DNA of 64,000 nt from Tricholoma matsutake. Lineage: Eukaryota; Basidiomycota; Agaricomycetes; Agaricales; Tricholomataceae. Below, piece by piece: positions 45,194 to 55,599 of the stretch (position 1 is the first letter of the stretch; each line of letters begins with the position of its first letter). The stretch lies in the NCBI GenBank assembly GCA_026075535.2, contig AP026550.1, forward strand, positions 7,750,001-7,814,000, given 5' to 3'. Below the pieces are notes generated by a model that did not search any database, was not told the origin of the DNA, and worked only from the letters and a program-made list of their open reading frames with translations. The translations under genes were made by a program, and so were the position numbers.

Positions 45194-46176
45194 GGCAGAG
45201 GCCATGGTGGGTGGCAGGGGCATGGTGGAGCCAGTTGAGGCTGGGGTTGTGGCCAGGGTAAAGGGAGAGGCACTGGTGGCATTGATTCAGAGGGAGATTT
45301 GGAGGGAGAAGATTTCGACAGCTCATCTTCAAGTACAGAGGATGAGTGCAAAGATGGGCATTCTGAGTCTTCCAATGTAGCCACAGTTGGGGATAATGAT
45401 CAGCCATGTGATATGCAAGACAATGCAGCAGTTAGCATACCAATACCACCTGTTGAGCAGGGGATACAACCAAGACCCCCCCCCAGGGCCAAAATATCAG
45501 ATTCTGGCACCTATACCCAATGAATCAGACACAATAGCAGGTCCTGGGGATAATGGTGGACCCCAGTCACAAATTGGAAATGCTCTTGCTGTGGATGAGG
45601 CGAGAGGCAAAGCCAGGACAGTCACAGAGGGCAAAAACAAAGCTGAGAATGGACATCGTTATCCTAAGAGATTAAACCATAGTCATTTACAAGATATACA
45701 TAGATGGATAGCATACATACCGATATGTATACCAAGTTTTGTAATGATCCACACATTGTTGAGTAAGTAACAAGGAATTGAAGAGAAGAGGTGTGTTGAA
45801 GTGGAAGTTCCCATGTGTGGCCGAGTACTGGAATTGGCTCAATTTGGCACCTGCCATGCCAAAATATTCATATCCTGACAATGAGGTCACACAAAAATAT
45901 GGAACACATCTCGAATAGAAGATAAGTCATTTGTCTACCTACCTAACATTAGGAATATACTGTAGTTTGTATTTCGTGTACAATGCATTGTTTTAGCTAG
46001 GGTGGCCGAGTACTAGGTGAGCACAGTACAGACCCCTGGGTTTGGAATATGTATATTAGACATGACACCCATATGTAGAAAATCTCATGAAGGGAGAAGT
46101 TGAAGCTGAGCCACTTAAATGTCAAATCTTGCACTACTTGGTTAATGATAGTATGCCTCATGGAAAGAAACCAGAG
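45194..46176 (+). other. Acidic tail of the pogo gene and non-coding sequence
   Basis: Directly downstream, a Gly-rich then acidic Ser-rich frame (EGEDFDSSSSSTEDE, 45299 on) and a basic frame ending near 45770 may extend the transposase C-terminus. From 45770 to 46176 I see nothing coding. Confidence 0.35.
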
Positions 46177-46536
46177 CTTCCAACACTCAAGGAGACAGAA
46201 ACATGTTAGGAACTTAGTATATTCGAGGGGAGGAAACTAAGCTACAGCACAAGTACTTGAAGTGTAGACTATATACCAACAGAATAACATGTGATACTTC
46301 CAACACTCAAGGAGACAGAAACATGTTAGGAACTTAGTATATTTGAGGGGAGGAAACTAAGCTACAGCACAAGTACTTGAAGTGTAGACTATATACCAAC
46401 AGAATAACATGTGATACTTCCAACACTCAAGGAGACAGAAACATGTTAGGAACTTAGTATATTCGAGGGGAGGAAACTAAGCTACAGCACAAGTACTCGA
46501 AGTGTAGACTATATACCAACAGAATAACATGTGATA
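46177..46536 (+). repeat. 120-bp tandem repeat, three nearly identical units
   Basis: Units start at 46177, 46297 and 46417 with CTTCCAACACTCAAGGAGAC. They differ at only two or three positions (for example ATTCGAGG versus ATTTGAGG, and TACTTGAAG versus TACTCGAAG). The near identity implies recent amplification. Confidence 0.95.
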
Positions 46537-46581
46537 ATAGACATGCATGTGATAATGCAATGCTGATGTAAGAGTCTTACA

Positions 46582-46723
46582 CCTCAGTGGTTTTTACAGA
46601 ATTAAACATATTAAACACAAAACAGTTTTTCCAGGTCATACACTTTTCTCAAAACCTTGGAATGTATAGACTGGAAAAACAGTTTTATGTTTAATATGTT
46701 TAATTCTGTAAAAACCACTGAGG
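46582..46723. mobile_element. Fold-back insert with about 54-bp arms
   Basis: CCTCAGTGGTTTTTACAG... to CAGTTTTTCCAG is repeated inverted and ends CCACTGAGG at 46723, around a loop of about 36 nt. It sits immediately inside the right TIR of the 6.4-kb element. A small palindrome TGTAAGAGTCTTACA lies just outside it at 46567-46581. Confidence 0.8.
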
Positions 46724-46881
46724 CATAATGACAAAACCTTTTTGGTCCTATCTTGACATTGTGTACAAAAAGTCCTGAAATGCCAGGATAAGTTGTAAGG
46801 CTTTAACAAGCAGATTACATCTCAAAATTCCAAAAGACTTTTACATAACCAAGGACTGGACCTTCAAGCACTAATGTTAAC

Positions 46882-47573
46882 CTTCGACACTCGTTCCAGC
46901 TGCACAAGGCATCTGGAGATTTTGCATAGCCTTTTGTTATAGTGTATTCCTTATGTATCCAACAGCTTGAGCCAAAAGGTGAGCTAGAGATTAAAACCGA
47001 GGACAGTCTTTCCAGAATTTACAAATCTCTGCTCAATGATCAAGCAATTGCGAGACAATAGAGTGCCCTATTCTCAAGCAGCATAAGATCCAAAGATGAT
47101 TACCATGAAGGGATTGGATTCACAGAATGATCAGGTGCAGAGGTGCCTCGATCTCTTAAAAAACTGCATTTTGCAACTCCCTGTCGTTTTGCAACCCAGT
47201 ACACGTGATAGTAATGGAGAAGATCAGAAGTGCCACCGAAATATCACACGTAATCACGATTATCTGCCATTGCTTCCGCCAGATGCAACTAGAGATAAAG
47301 AGCCTCCCTGATATCCTCAGGAGGGTTGTTTTAGGAAAGGCTGGACAGTAGTATCCAGTTGAGATGAATGTCGATGCTTGTGGATTGAGTTTCAGCTGGT
47401 TGATCAGACTAGGTCGCTCCCCAGCAAAGGGACGAATATATTAGCAATAGGATTCGATTGGTGTTTAGAAAAATACACGGCTCGAACGGCTCGAACGTTG
47501 AGCCTATACACAAGGACCGAGCAGGAAATAAACGTGTAAAAATGGACTGACTTTTCGTTGGGCCATCCTCATC
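46882..47573. other. Intergenic sequence, possibly with an unplaced exon
   Basis: CpG content returns to normal here. A 71-codon plus-strand frame (47096-47311, MITMKGLDSQNDQVQRCLDL) has no recognisable relatives. The last about 200 bp are probably the 3' end of the oxidase gene. Confidence 0.3.
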
Positions 47574-48635
47574 TTACACCCACTCCCGAGGCACCTTCAA
47601 TACCTGAACCAGCTTTCCTTCCTCCGTCCCCTCCTCTCCCAGCTCACACATATACTCCCACCTTGCTGTTTCCGGCAAACTCATTAAAATACTCTCAATC
47701 CGCGCGCCAGGAGTCATGAGCCCGAACTTCGTTCCACGGTCATACACGAGATTAAACTCAACATATCGCCCTCTCCTAATCAGTTGCCAGCGGCGTTGTT
47801 GAGGCGCATACGGAAGCGAGTGTCGAGAAGTTAGAATGGGAAGATACGAGGGAAGGAAAGCGTTCCCCAAGTCCTTTACAAAGGCGAATACTTCCGCTGG
47901 GGTATTCGGACGAGAGGCCACATCAGATGAGGGAAGTCGTGCATGAGTTCCTTCGTTGAGATCGTCAAAAAAGATCCCGCCAACTCCTCGTGTCTCGCTT
48001 CGATGTGGAATGTAAAAGTACTCATCACACCATTTCTTGAAAGTAGGATAAATTTGGGGTCCGTGGGCGTCACATGCCTTTTTCAAAGTAGAGTGGAAGT
48101 GAATTACGTCTTCTTCGTATAGATAGGACGGTGTGAAATCAGAACCTCCTCCGAACCACCATGCGAGAATTTTCCGCGAGGAAGCCGTGGACTTCTCATC
48201 GTCAACCGGCTCTGTGATTTCAAAATAGCGGTAGTTCAGATGAACAGTAGGCGCGTGAGGATTGCGTGGATGAACGACGAGACTGATTCCCGCAGCGAAG
48301 AATGGAAGTCCACCAGGATGATCCGGGAGTGGCATGGACGTGTGATCTGCTCTCATCTGCTTGATCGCAGCAGGTGGTAAGAGGCCATGGACGATTGAGA
48401 TATTTACTCCTCCCTTTTCTAGTAAGGTTTGCTGGGGGGCAGAAGCGTCATCTGGTGGACATGCAAAGATGCATGATTGACCTTTGCCCCCTTGTGCACG
48501 GACCCAGGAATCGCGCTTGAAAGGTGGTGCACCAGGATCGAGCTCCTCGAATGCCGAGACAATCTTGTCCTGGAGAGAAACTATGTATTCTTCAACCTGT
48601 TCGCGCATAGGCTTAACAGGTGATGAATCTGCCAT
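47574..48635 (-). CDS. HEM13: Coproporphyrinogen III oxidase, oxygen-dependent
   Basis: This single-exon gene encodes 353 residues, about the usual length for fungal cytosolic enzymes. It converts coproporphyrinogen III to protoporphyrinogen IX by two oxidative decarboxylations in haem synthesis. Diagnostic blocks are AGISLVVHPRNPHAPTVHLN (115-134), with the conserved His at 132; NYRYFE; WWFGGGSDFTPSYLYEED (159-176); KWCDEYFYIPHR (201-212) followed by RGVGGIFFDDL (216-226); and RRGRYVEFNLVYDRG (287-301). The start MADSSPVKPM fits the family and no mitochondrial presequence is evident. It is divergently arranged with the flavin monooxygenase gene across 1,040 bp. The frame is intact and CpG-normal, so it is probably active and essential. 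Confidence 0.96.
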   Translation of the reverse strand: MADSSPVKPMREQVEEYIVSLQDKIVSAFEELDPGAPPFKRDSWVRAQGGKGQSCIFACPPDDASAPQQTLLEKGGVNISIVHGLLPPAAIKQMRADHTSMPLPDHPGGLPFFAAGISLVVHPRNPHAPTVHLNYRYFEITEPVDDEKSTASSRKILAWWFGGGSDFTPSYLYEEDVIHFHSTLKKACDAHGPQIYPTFKKWCDEYFYIPHRSETRGVGGIFFDDLNEGTHARLPSSDVASRPNTPAEVFAFVKDLGNAFLPSYLPILTSRHSLPYAPQQRRWQLIRRGRYVEFNLVYDRGTKFGLMTPGARIESILMSLPETARWEYMCELGEEGTEEGKLVQVLKVPREWV

Positions 48636-49675
48636 AGTAGATGAAGCGATTGAAGCTTAATGAGATAATATGTAAGTAAGTAAGTAACAGATTCAACGCG
48701 AGATAAAAGCGTGACCTTTGCGTGACTGAGGTGCGTTCTCAAGGGCCAACAATTCCGAGGTAATATGACTCGGCATCAGCCCGGGTTGAATATTTGAATG
48801 GTGGTTGTCAGATTGCAGCCGGTCGGGGGGGTACGGCTTCCTTATATAGGCCAGGCAGAGTCGTCGTTGGCAAGGCAGGGTTGGCGTGGACGTCATACGT
48901 TGCCTCTGCATCGACCACTGGAGCAACAGTAGACGCGACTCAACGTCAGCGAAGACACCATGAGACTCGATCTTCAAAGCTTCAAATTTTAACGCTGAAG
49001 AAAGTACATCGAGCGCCGGTTGCGAGGCGGGTTGGTGTGTGGTGCTCGCACTGGCTGGAATTCAGAATCCGCTGAACATTGCTGTCTGTACATTCCCATC
49101 CCAGTCTATACACATCCCAAGCCCCCCATACTCGAATCAATGTTCCACTCTTTGCATTTGTGCGCGTGTGCGCACTAACTTCTTGCGTTAGTAAGGCGTC
49201 GGTTTCGGCAGGTATCGGCATCAGTGCAGTACTGTATGCCTGGACTGAGGAGTCCAGAGCGCCTATGCTGTGAACAAATTGACAAGACATCACTACTACT
49301 ACAACCACCTCTACCCCTGCAATCGGGTTTAACACAATGATAAGGCGAAGTACCGGGTAAGAGTTGTTCTAGGCTTTTGCATTGGACTAAGGGAGCTGAA
49401 AGGCATAAGTATCTTCTCACCGAGGCTGCTTCTTTGACATTATGTGATGATCACAGGACTACTTCAGAACCACCCCAGTGGCTCGACTCCCATGTTTCTG
49501 AAGTGTTTTGTCGTAAGGTGTGAGCTTTGTGAGTTGAATTCTGTCTACCGCTTCTAGGTTCTGGTCTAATCACGGCCTTCTTCCAGTGCCCACATGCGCA
49601 ATGTCCCCATGACATGTTCCATATAAGAGCAGCTTAATCGTCAACAGAGACGCAAAGACGTCAGGCTTCTCTACC
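48636..49675. promoter_or_regulatory. Divergent intergenic region
   Basis: The gap between the oxidase and the monooxygenase starts must hold both promoters. Open frames here (48693-49420) overlap on both strands and show no family similarity. A CATATAAGAG TATA-like word lies at about 49620, roughly 55 bp upstream of the monooxygenase start. No specific binding site could be assigned. Confidence 0.4.
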
Positions 49676-51391
49676 ATGACAATCTCTGAACAGAGCTCGA
49701 ACATTTCCGGACAAACACTCGACGCCCTAATCGTCGGTGCAGGTTTCTCCGGTGTACAACAGCTTCACCAACTTCGTTCGCTCGGACTCTCCGTTAAGAT
49801 TTTCGAAGCCGGTGCTGCACTCGGTGGCACCTGGTATTGGAACTGCTACCCCGGTGCCCGTGTCGACTCCGACTTCTCCGTCTACCAGTTCTCCATGGAA
49901 GAACTCTGGCGCGGGTGGACATGGTCTGAGCGTTTCCCCGATTGGACCGAGCTTCGTGCCTACTTCAACTATGTTGACAAGAAGCTCGACATCTCCAAGG
50001 ACGTCCAGTTCAACGCGCGTGTCGTCGCCGCCGAGTTTGATACCAAGACTGATCGCTGGGCTGTCACCACTCAAGACGGCACTGTTGTGCACCCCCGCCT
50101 CCTCATCCTCTGCACAGGTTTCGCATCGAAACCCTACTTTCCTCCTTACCCAGGCCTCGATACTTTCAAAGGGATTCGCCATCACACTGGGCTATGGCCG
50201 CAGGACGGTGTAGATCTGCGTGCTAAGCGTATCGGCGTCATAGGGACAGGTGCCAGTGGCGTGCAAGTGATCCAAGAAACTGGGCCTCATGCCGCGCACC
50301 TCACTGTCTTCCAACGCACCCCAAACCTCGCATTGCCAATGGTACAACACCCCGTCGACGCGCACACGCAGGACAAGATGAAGGAGGAACTATACCCATA
50401 TATTTTACGGCGGCGATTCCAGACTTTTGGGGGGTTCCAGTTTAACATCATTTATCAGAACCTTCTTTCCCTCTCGCCAGAGGAGCGCATGCTCGGGTTC
50501 GAGGAGCTCTGGTCGAAGGGTGGTTTTCACTTTTGGCTTGGTGCATATCAGGACACGTTCGACGACCAGAGCGCGAACGATGAGGTGTATAGGTTTTGGA
50601 AGAAGAAGGTGGCAGAAAGATTGAAGGATGAGAATATGCGACGCAAGCTTGCGCCGGTAGTCGCACCCCATCCGTTTGGTGTGAAGCGCCCTTGCTTAGA
50701 GCAGCGCTATTATGAAGTGTACAACCAGCCGAATGTCACGCTCATCGACGTCTCTGAGAACCCGATACTGGAGATTACGCCAAAGGGTGTGAAGACGAAG
50801 GATGGGGTCGAGCATGAGCTTGATGTGCTCGTGCTCGCGACAGGGTTTGATGCCGTCTCCGGAAGCATTGCGCAGATTGATATACGGGGGAAAGACGGGG
50901 AGCTGGTACGCGACAAGTGGGGAAGAGGATTATCGACATACCTAGGGCTTAGTGTTGCAAACTATCCCAACATGTTCTTCACGTACGGCCCACATGGCCC
51001 CACCGCATTCTGCAACGGTCCTACATGCACAGTGCGTCACATTCCTCTCCGTATACTGATACGTATCTGATGTTCCTCATAGGAATTTCAAACTGAGTGG
51101 ATTGTGAACTGCATCAAGCACATGCGTGCCAACAACTTTTCTCGTGTTGAAGCGGTGGACGCTGCTGAGAAAACGTTTGTAGACTTCGTGCGCCAGAGGT
51201 ATTCGACCCACCTCTGGAACAAGGCCAAATCGTGGTACAACGGAGCCAATATCCCGGGCAAGCGTGTGGAGAGCATGAATTTCACGGGGGGGCTGCCGTT
51301 GTATATTCAGCTTTGCAATGAGAGCGCCGAGAAGGGGTATGAGGGGTTTGTGTTCTCGAAACTTGAGGGTGAGTTTGAGGGTGAAGATTGA
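49676..51391 (+). CDS. Baeyer-Villiger-type flavin monooxygenase
   Basis: Two exons (49676-51031 and 51083-51391), separated by a 51-bp phase-0 intron (GTGCGT...CATAG), encode 554 residues. The first FAD-binding fold shows VGAGFSG (20-26) and GGTWYWNCYPGARVDSD (50-66). The type I Baeyer-Villiger fingerprint FKGIRHHTGLWP is at 164-175. A second Rossmann motif VIGTGASGVQ (188-197) binds NADPH, and LATGFDAVSGS lies near the C-terminal third. Such enzymes insert oxygen into ketones using NADPH and O2. The substrate cannot be told from sequence. The nearest relatives I would expect are cyclohexanone/phenylacetone-type enzymes. No signal peptide. CpG-normal and intact. Confidence 0.92.
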
Positions 51392-51700
51392 GAATCGACG
51401 ACGAATGAAGTTGAAGTCTGGAGGTATTGTGAAGGTTTGTTGAGTTTCGTAATTTTTGTGGTTTGGTGGCCGAACACCAATCTCAGGATGTTACACACTC
51501 AGGCTATGCCTAACCGCTTGAGTAGTGAGTACATCGCAATAGAGTGATGGAGTGTAGTAACATTTGAATTCAGGCCTATGGCACTTTTTTTTCGGCTTTC
51601 ATCCTCTACTTTGCACAACTTGAACGCGGGATATATCTCCTTCATCTACCATACTCTGTACCTGGCTGCAATGAAATGTTGTTGTCCAGGAAATAGTCCG
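51392..51700. other. 3' flank of the monooxygenase gene
   Basis: No gene is supported; short open frames only. CpG falls off toward the MITE at 51704. Confidence 0.3.
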
Positions 51701-51703
51701 ATA

Positions 51704-52330
51704 CACTGGGTGCAACTTGAAGGCACAATACTGCGAAGAAGTACTGTGGAAGTACCCTGACAGTATTCCTAGTATTGTCAACAGACTTTGTATTTTGACA
51801 GTACAGGTACTCAAGTAGTATCCTAGATTGGTATGAATACTGGCAAAATATCTCTTGGTGAGTATGATGAAAGAATACTTCTACAATAGGGTTGTTCACA
51901 GTAGCCATTCTTGGGCCATTTTCAGCTCATTTTCAAACTCATTTTTGGCTCATTTTCATGTATTTGGCAGAGGAACAAACAAAAGGGAATGAAAAATGAA
52001 ATGGAAAATGACATGAAAAATGGTTACTGTGAACACCCTGGGAAGGAAATTTTAGAAAAATGGAGCAAAAATGCATTTTTCTCACCAGGCACAGTGGCAA
52101 AAAGATGAAAAATGATCATTTTTTGGTTCCCTTTTTACAAAAGCAAGGGTGGGGTTCCATTTTACATTCATTTTACATTCATTCTCAGTTCCATTCTTGA
52201 GAAAAATGGAATCAAAATGAAATAGAAAATGATTGAAAAATGAGTGAAAAATGAACTAAAAATGCCAACCGTGAACAACCCTAATACTGACATGATACCT
52301 CCCCAGAAGTATCTTGCTGTGCAGCCAGTG
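51704..52330. mobile_element. CACTA-type MITE, copy 2 (3-bp TSD)
   Basis: Ends CACTGGGTGCA and TGCAGCCAGTG match copy 1 (6924-7185). The flanking triplet ATA is duplicated (51701-51703, 52331-52333). Internal AGTATT-rich sequence aligns with copy 1 on both sides of a nested insert at 51889-52281. Confidence 0.85.
51889..52281. mobile_element. TA-duplicating MITE nested in the CACTA-type MITE
   Basis: A 393-bp insert starts GGGTTGTTCACAGT and ends ACCGTGAACAACCC, with TA on both sides. The interior is made of CATTTTC/GAAAATG words, such as GAAAAATGA, in both orientations. A TA duplication fits Tc1/mariner-type MITEs. The empty site is visible in copy 1. Confidence 0.85.
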
Positions 52331-52333
52331 ATA

Positions 52334-53508
52334 GTCAATGTCGTGACAAAAATCTATACAACTGATAGCCACTAGGAAAATGATAAGGAAATAGATCTGG
52401 CAGGCTGCATTTTTCACATTGCTTTGATTGACCCGGTCCAAGTAACTCTAAGACCATTGTCCAAGTAGAGATGACATGCTCGACTAATTCAGCATATATT
52501 GCTCCTCTGCATACTCTATGGAATATGACTCTCGACATCCACAGCAGAAATAGTGCTGCCACAGTCCAGTTCTGGACCGAAGTTTGAACCTGAACCTTTC
52601 GAGGACATCTGGGTACTATTCCTGGCGCTGGTTTGAAAGTGGGTAAGTGTTTGAAAACTTGATATTAAACCTTGTTCCTGCAGGTTCTGGACCTCAGGAC
52701 TTTTGGGATCAGTGCCCACAGTATGCGTTAGTATGCCTATGAATTTTATTTGAAGGAAGTCCATAAAGCTTTGGTGAAACTACAGGAACAGTAAGTGAAA
52801 ATACTCCTGATTGGGAGAAATCGGTATCTGGACTATCTCTACACTGCTCGATAAGGGGAGTTTTTTTATATTCATGATCCTTATGTAGAATACAAGCTCT
52901 CTGCAAATTCCTGGGGCCAACCACTGACTGTGGCATGCTGGACAGCGAGTTTGAAAGGAGCGTGATGGATATTGCTAATCGAATTGCTATCTACAGTTAT
53001 CTGTTTACTGATGGCTCGCCTGATGGATAGTGATCAGGGAGTGACTGATGTGACTGATTTTTTTCAAACACCCACCTTTTGCAACTCGTGATGCCGGCAG
53101 GGTGCTGCCCACTATATATCTAAACATTTTTTACATAGATGGATGTAGGAGAATCATATGTACCTCCCAAAAGATCCTGAGGCCAAAATTTGCTGGGAAG
53201 CACAATTCCGAGATGAGTTTTCAAAAAATTTCAAACACCTACCCAATGATAGTATTGGAGATTCCCATGAGTCTCATTCAACCCGGGAGTCCTGATGGGT
53301 GACTGATAAGAGTCACATAGGGATCTGATAGTGTTATTCTGCAGTGTCAATCCAACTGACAGCAATGTCCTCTCTGAAGCTACAGGATTGGTTAATTGGA
53401 ATACAAAGCACCCAGACCTTTCACTAGGCCAGCCACCAAATACACCAATTCATCTCTCTAGCACCAAGACTGAAGGACGATATACTTCAGACTAGCTGTA
53501 ACATATCT
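52334..53508. other. No recognisable gene
   Basis: CpG-poor sequence with short frames on both strands. A repeated theme CAAACACCCACCTTTTG / CAAACACCTACCC near 53060 and 53230 was noted without interpretation. Confidence 0.3.
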
Positions 53509-55335
53509 GTGGCTTGTGTTGATAGCTGTTGGGAAACCCTCAAATCAACAATCTGGACCAATGCAGCTGGTGTTGAGGATAGTCTAACAGATGACTTTGC
53601 AGCACATGGCCATTCTCTTGGGCTCTGTGCATTGTTTGACCTTCAGCTCAAGAGATTAGGGCTTATCATTTGTTTGATCCAGTCTCACATACCTTGTATC
53701 CACTGCAGCAAACTTGTATCAATGCCAGCTGTTTGCATAACAGGACAGGGAGATTGCTGAAGAAGGCAGAGCAAAGACAGGCAGTCTTGTTCACACTTGA
53801 TAAAGGAGCCATTCCAGCATGTTCAGTCCATTTGTACTTTGAAAGTATGCTTTTCAATCTCTCAATTGTGCCAGTGCTAGATGCTTAGCCATCATTTGTA
53901 GCATGCCACACCAATTATCACCATAACTTCCATGTCAACAATGGCATCCATACATATTACGATGGTTCCATTCCTGATGTCATCCAAGTCAGTGAACATC
54001 AGTTCACTGAAACAAGGCTCATTCAGCTCTGGATCACACTCATGTTGATCTCATGGAAAGTACAGTTCCTTCAATATCTTATTGGTTGTGAAACATACAT
54101 GTTGACTTGTTGTACAGGACATCGGCCACCAATTGTGCACATCTGTACAACCATACACTTTCCAACACAGCTCCACCTGGTGGGGACTGGGCTTTTGGAT
54201 TTACAGTTACCACTGAGCAAGTTTGGGATGGCTTCATGATCTTGGCTCTTCTGGAAGACTGCAAGCATTGGTCAAAGACTCTGGAAGTACCCCACACTGG
54301 TGCGCAACAGGATCATTTCACACATGCAGTCCATGCTCAGAATCTACACTTTCATGTCCATGGCCAACCAGAGTTGCATCACTTTTGCAGTAAATGTCTA
54401 TGCATCTACAAGAATGGTCTGAAAGTCTGGGTTGTAGTCATTGATGGGGTCACCATTGGCTGTCCATGCTGCACCGTGCATAACTGCAAAGTGCCACTTC
54501 AAAACAACTGGCATCATTTCTGTCCAAATGATGCAGCCCACAACATGATATGCACCAGGAAAGAGGGCAAGCAAGGTTTCAGCTCAAGGAGTGCCTTGAA
54601 TGTGTATGCGTTGCTCATCCCAATGATGCAGTTGCAGAGGAGACTGAACTTACCGAGGTGGCAGATGTTGATAATGAAATGGAGGACTTTGAGGTCAATA
54701 CACAGCAAAGTGAGAAGAAGGAACAGATCCGTGCACAGTTCAGGTGCAAGTGAATGCACAATGAACAAATCATTGTTGCGCCATGTGGAATGATCATAGG
54801 GCAGGAGACTTTTTATGGGGCAGAGGGCATTGGAAGTGTTATTGTAAGCAGATCATGCTCTCTAAAGTAGAGTTCAACACTCACCTAGGAACAGGAAATG
54901 ATCAAGCATACAGTCAATGAGTATATCAAACCTGACCACATCTTCTTTGACAACAATTCCACGCTCGCAGGGATGGTCCAAAAAGGAAAAGACACTTTCT
55001 TTGATGACATTGGACTTACCATTGATGTCGTCCATTTCAAGTCAAAGCATTCCAAAACAGATCAGTTCTGTCAGGAAAACTGCAACCCTGCCACATATCC
55101 CAAGCTCATCTCAGAAAATGGTAAAGGCTGGTATTTTAACTCTTCCATTGCTGAACAGACAAATGGTTGGTTGGGTGGCTACCACTCGATATGTTGAGAG
55201 ATGTTGATGGATAAGTATATGTTCTTTTTGGATGAAATGATCTTACACAGGAACCGCATGACACGAGGCAAGCTTATGAAAGATGGAAAATCACCACAAA
55301 ATTGGCCATACAACAATGCACAAGGAGCTGATTGA
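53509..55335 (+). pseudogene. CxC5/CxC6 cysteine-cluster protein associated with KDZ transposons
   Basis: The N-terminal part reads CWETLKSTIWTNAAG. The CxC5-like cluster is TLYPLQQTCINASCLHNRTG and VLFTLDKGAIPACSVHLYFE (53680-53840). A likely intron (about 53842-53897) leads to ACHTNYHHNFHVNNGIHTYY and IPDVIQVSEHQFTETRLI. After another gap come TSATNCAHLYNHTLSN, HHFCSKCLCIY and the CxC6-like WVVVIDGVTIGCPCCTVHNC. The C-terminal region has VNEYIKPDHIFFDNNSTLAG, DVVHFKSKHSKTDQFCQENC, YFNSSIAEQTNGWLGGYHSI and KYMFFLDEMILHRNRMTRGK. These match proteins that travel with KDZ elements; their biochemical role is unknown. TGA after HSIC, among other breaks, makes this copy probably inactive. Confidence 0.8.
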
Positions 55336-55599
55336 TTTATGCTACAGTAGGATGTTCTGTGGTAGTAGTGATAGTGTATAGTGATGTCGAAATACAATGC
55401 AAGAAGGGTTACAAAGCGATGAACAGACGATGACAAAAATACAATGTGAAATTAGGCCAGGGCAATAAACAACATGCAACAAATCAAATATTAAAGAAAA
55501 GGCCAGCAAATCACTTCGAAGACTCGCACCCTCTTGCTCTTTGGCCACCTCACCTTCTTTCCATGAACAGCTTCAGCTTTTGAGTGATGACTATTCTGA
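55336..55599. other. Short spacer, no supported gene
   Basis: Between the CxC5/CxC6 gene and the convergent GRF zinc-finger gene I see no motif. Confidence 0.3.

Larger units (their letters stand above)
40430..46873. mobile_element. 6.4-kb hAT-type element with about 148-bp TIRs and 8-bp TSD
   Basis: The octamer ATGTTAAC is repeated exactly at 40422-40429 and 46874-46881. The ends are TAGTGCTTCAAGG... and the inverse ...CCTTCAAGCACTA. The TIRs extend over about 148 bp (40430-40577 and 46726-46873) with only a few mismatches. The tip and an 8-bp duplication fit hAT. Contents are a long CpG-poor non-coding left part (40578-43400), a pogo-like transposase gene (43402-45193), a 3 x 120-bp tandem array and a fold-back insert. 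No hAT transposase was recognised, so it is either a non-autonomous carrier or an element whose own gene has been lost. Confidence 0.85.

Noticed and set aside
46177..46536. CRISPR-like array
   Set aside because: It is a plain 120-bp tandem repeat without spacers in eukaryotic DNA.
48693..49420. Genes in the divergent promoter region
   Set aside because: All frames are short, overlap on both strands and lack recognisable motifs.
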